A stretch of 64,000 nt of DNA from Pohlia nutans (lineage: Eukaryota > Streptophyta > Bryopsida > Bryales > Mniaceae). Where the stretch lies: NCBI GenBank assembly GCA_022496805.1, contig CM040100.1, forward strand, positions 24,085,009 to 24,149,008. Reading direction: 5' to 3'. Every line of letters starts with the position of its first letter. Position 1 is the stretch's first letter. The translations under genes and the position numbers were made by a program. A model generated the notes under the pieces. It was not told the DNA's origin, made no database searches, and was given only the letters and a program-made list of their open reading frames with translations. Below, in pieces: positions 60,971-64,000 of this stretch.

Positions 60971-62598
60971 CAGTGACTGCCAAAACTGAGTACGAACACA
61001 GCTTACTGAAATTTAACAAACAATGTAGGGAAATTGGATGCGTCAAAAATGAAACCATAAATTGCACAGGATTACCATTGCAATCAGTCATACTTCCATG
61101 GGGATTGAGGTCTATTACACGCATGTATGCATGTTAAAAAAAAAGTAAAGTGAAGTTCAGTCCAAAACTCAGTTTTGCTCACATTAGCTGGAACAAAGTT
61201 AAAAATTTGTCCACCTACCCTTAGCAACTATAACAGCTGCAATGCGCTTAAGCATGCTTTTATACAAGTTCTTACACTCACTGGGAGTAATTGAAGCCCA
61301 ACAATCCTCAACACGCTCCCACAATTCTAACATTCCTTTGGGAGGTCTCTCATATTGGTTGAGTCGACGTTTTAAAGTTGCCCACAAATGTTCGATCGGA
61401 TTCAAGTCTGGAGATTGCGCCGGCCACTTCAAAAGAGTGAATTCTTGCGAATTCAGCCAACGGCGCACACTCTTGGATGTATGCTTTGGGTCATTATCCT
61501 GTTGAAAAATCAAATTGGCAGGATCTAGATTGTATGTATGCAGTGTATGAACCAGTTCTCGCTCTAAAATTTCTCTATACATGTACTGATCCATTCTTCC
61601 CTCAATCCTACACATCATACCAAGGCCACTCGGAGTCATGCAACCCCACATCATCACTCCCCCACCTCCAAAGTTGACAGTTTGTTGCACCATTCCAGCA
61701 CTTCTACTCTGTCCATCACGAAACCAACACCAACTGCGACCATCAGAGTAAAATCGGTTGATTTTTGTTTCATCAGAAAATACTACACAATCCCAATCAT
61801 CATCAGTCCAATGGCAATGACGTCTAGCAAATTCTAATTGTCCTTTAATTTGAAGAAGTGTGAGCTTTGGTTTCTTTTGCTTCACTTCACATTTCAAACC
61901 TGCTTTTCGTAACATTCTCCTCACAGTACTATCACTCATACCAACATGAAGCTCCTCTCAAGTAATTTCCAACTTTGTGTGCAGTTTCTAAGCCACCTAT
62001 AGTGATTTCTCTCACACAAGCCCTGCGATCAGCTGCACTGTACACCTATGGCCTGCCACCAAAACTGCGATTCACATCACTCAACTCACTCAAATGTTGC
62101 TTACGAAATTGTGCAACCCAACTTTGGGATACTTGTAAGTCTCTAGCAACATTTCTAGTACTTTCACCCCTCCTCAACTTTTCTAAAGTAGCTTCTTCTA
62201 TCTGCTTTCTATCAACAACAGAGAGAGACCTTAATGAAACCATTTTGCTCAATTTGCATACATGATGTGCACTGAATAGGGACACAATTATAAATGTGAA
62301 GGCCAAGAACATGCCCATCCAAAAAAATAGACCCAGAAAACCACTTGTGCATGTCAAATTTGTAGCATTCACCGCGTAATCCAAGTGTGAGCATAACTGA
62401 GTTTTAGAGCTAATTTACTTTGATCTATATCTTTCTCAAATTATTTTGCATTGCTGGACTTGTAATTTGGTAGCCACATCATTTACTTGAATGTATACTT
62501 GTGCCGTCAACTGATTTGGCATTAAATGCAGTAAATTATAAAATATGAATGGCTAAAGGTAGACTAAGCTATTTCGTACTCAGTTTTGACAGTCACTG
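60971..62598 (-). mobile_element. Tc1-like transposon with IR/DR ends, defective
   Basis: 1628 bp between TA duplications (60969-60970, 62599-62600). Outer ends CAGTGACTGCCAAAACTGAG and, on the other strand, CAGTGACTGTCAAAACTGAG. A second, inner motif AAAACTCAGTTxTGCTCACA lies about 190-200 bp inside each end, giving the two-repeat IR/DR layout known from Sleeping Beauty-type elements. Carries a broken transposase. Confidence 0.92.
61199..62243 (-). pseudogene. Tc1-like DD34E transposase with nonsense and frameshift
   Basis: ATG at 62243 starts an N-terminal helix-turn-helix (ESTRNVARDLQVSQSWVAQF). The frame meets TAG at about 62046-62048 after SFGGRP, continues (VYSAADRRACVREITIGGLE), then shifts near 61950, consistent with a 2-base loss. 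From there 246 residues are open to TAA at 61199, with VFSDETKINRF, LIFQQDNDPKHTS and SPDLNPIEHLW (34 residues between second Asp and Glu). All three catalytic residues survive. The copy cannot make a full-length enzyme but may still be mobilised. Confidence 0.93.
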
Positions 62599-62742
62599 TA
62601 TATTTGAAGAGCCCTTGCACTTACACATCCCCACTCTTGCACCCCCTTCACACATCAAAAGTGCACATCAAATTGTCAATGGACCAATCCAAAGTAGAAT
62701 GTGGGATATAGTCAACCAAACAATGATTTGTAGAGCCATTTC

Positions 62743-63553
62743 TTAACCCTTTAGTGCCCAGCTAACCACATTATGGTCACTGCAACGTCTGAAAAACAAA
62801 TAGCAGAGAATCCGTGAAGAATTGGGACTTCAGTTTTGAAGTTCAGATTTAGCCATATACATTATACACCTTTCAGAAAAAGAAATTTTCAATTTGGAAT
62901 TGTACAACTATCAAAATACCTATCAACAGAACCTGAAAATACTGCAAATACTTGAAAATACAGTAAATACTTACAAATACAACACATGTATTATGCAATA
63001 TTTCTTGTGTTTGGAAATTTGTTATCTTGTTTTTTTTTTTTGGATTGTATTCTCTTCTTCATCTTCCATAAGTGTGTGTAATCCGATCTTGACTAATGTA
63101 CCCACTCCTGTCAATTTTCAACGTATAATTTTTTTTCCTAAACCGTATATGGATAAGTCACTTTCACTTGTAAAATTCACAATAATTATGTGTGAGTCTA
63201 TTCTTGATATGAAAGATTGCAACGGAGAGGTGTTGACATAGGGCATAGCTGAACTTCTTTACTTTCATTTTTGAAAATTTAACCCAAATTCTATTTAACT
63301 TTGAAGTCTAACACCCCCCAAAATCTCATTTTTGAGCGTGCATTATATAGTTCAAATACATACTATAATCTTCCAATCCCACCATTGGATGATTCTCAAA
63401 TTTTAATAAAATGTGTGCTCTCCAGTTAAGAATAGAATTATACGGCTACTTTCTAATTTAATTCATTCTATTTCTGGTAGTCTCAATCACAGTGAAAAAA
63501 TCCATTGAAATCCAGTGCTCCCAGCTACAGTACCCTGGGTACTAAAGGGTTAA
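62743..63553. mobile_element. 811-bp TTAA-flanked element, CCCTTTAGT subtype
   Basis: Begins TTAACCCTTTAGTGCCCAG and ends CTGGGTACTAAAGGGTTAA. The largest TTAA-bounded unit in the window. A plus-strand frame of 115 codons (62894-63241) lies inside but has no transposase motif. Confidence 0.7.
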
Positions 63554-63839
63554 CACGCTAGGATTGAGAGTCAAAAGGCATTTCTGAAGGGCCCTTGGCA
63601 CTTTTTATTTAGTTCTTGAGTGTGAGAGACTGTGAGAGGGCATGGGTGACCATGCTCTTACTGGATCTTGGAAAAAAGAATCAATTTGGACAAATTCTTT
63701 TTTTGGGAGCTCAAAGCAAGCTGAGCAGCTCCAGACCAAATATGTCCACCAAGCATTAATTTGAGGGTCATTTTTAACCTAAAGGAATGTTAAACTTGTA
63801 GTACCCCAACAACACTCCTTGTGCAAACACCAAGGCAAT

Positions 63840-64000
63840 TTAACCCCTAAATGCCTAGAGCCCTCTCCAAATTCAGCAGTTTTGCAAAGATGCATTATAA
63901 AATGCAACCTAGAGGGATATTTTGAACTTGATACATCAATAAAAGTTGTACGTTATGAATTTTAGATTCTATCCATACGGTTAGATCTATGATTGCTATT
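63840..64000 (-). mobile_element. TTAA-flanked element cut by window end
   Basis: Begins TTAACCCCTAAATGCC and follows 32113-32689 closely to the last base. Confidence 0.85.

Overview
The window is nuclear DNA of a land plant, AT-rich and packed with transposable elements. The plant assignment rests on three things: a CACTA (En/Spm) transposon with the plant Transposase_21/DUF4218/DUF4216 protein set; a spliced centromeric histone H3 (CENH3) gene with a telo-box and an E2F-type site upstream; and a plant-type tRNA-Arg(CCT). Many Tc1-type (DD34E) elements and TTAA-targeted elements are uncommon in flowering plants and hint at a non-flowering lineage, but the species cannot be read from the sequence.

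Layout. 1-8111: a large CACTA element whose transposase gene carries a SET-domain exon. The reading frame is kept across the splice between the SET exon and the transposase exon. An in-frame TGA sits between the two expected catalytic aspartates, so this copy is probably dead. Its 3' end (CACTACGCCAGA inverted repeat) is at 8111, and an intact Tc1-like transposon is nested at 6254-7580. 8112-20400: AT-rich repeats, a decayed unrecognised gene, microsatellites and broken LTR-retrotransposon parts (a tRNA-Asp-like primer site with a coiled-coil reading frame; a Ty3/gypsy RT-RNase H-integrase remnant containing a 614-bp inserted element). 20400-42400: no intact gene seen; mostly small non-autonomous elements that begin CCC(C)TAAA and end TTTAGGG(G) between TTAA sites.

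42454-44684 (minus): the CENH3 gene, four exons rebuilt here, encoding 132 residues. It is the one clear host protein gene. 45751 and 48495: two copies of tRNA-Arg(CCT) inside a tandem duplication. 48900-64000: mobile DNA again. This includes a deletion derivative of a Tc1-like element, a 1-kb near-perfect palindrome whose right arm was copied 1.5 kb downstream between 123-bp direct repeats, a Tc1-derived fold-back, and a complete-ended Tc1 element with a broken transposase.

The most notable points are the SET domain inside a CACTA transposase gene, the TTAA/TTAT-flanked element population with an in-window empty site that fixes a 4-bp target duplication, and the Tc1 fold-back whose empty site is also present in the window. 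No autonomous source for the TTAA elements was seen.
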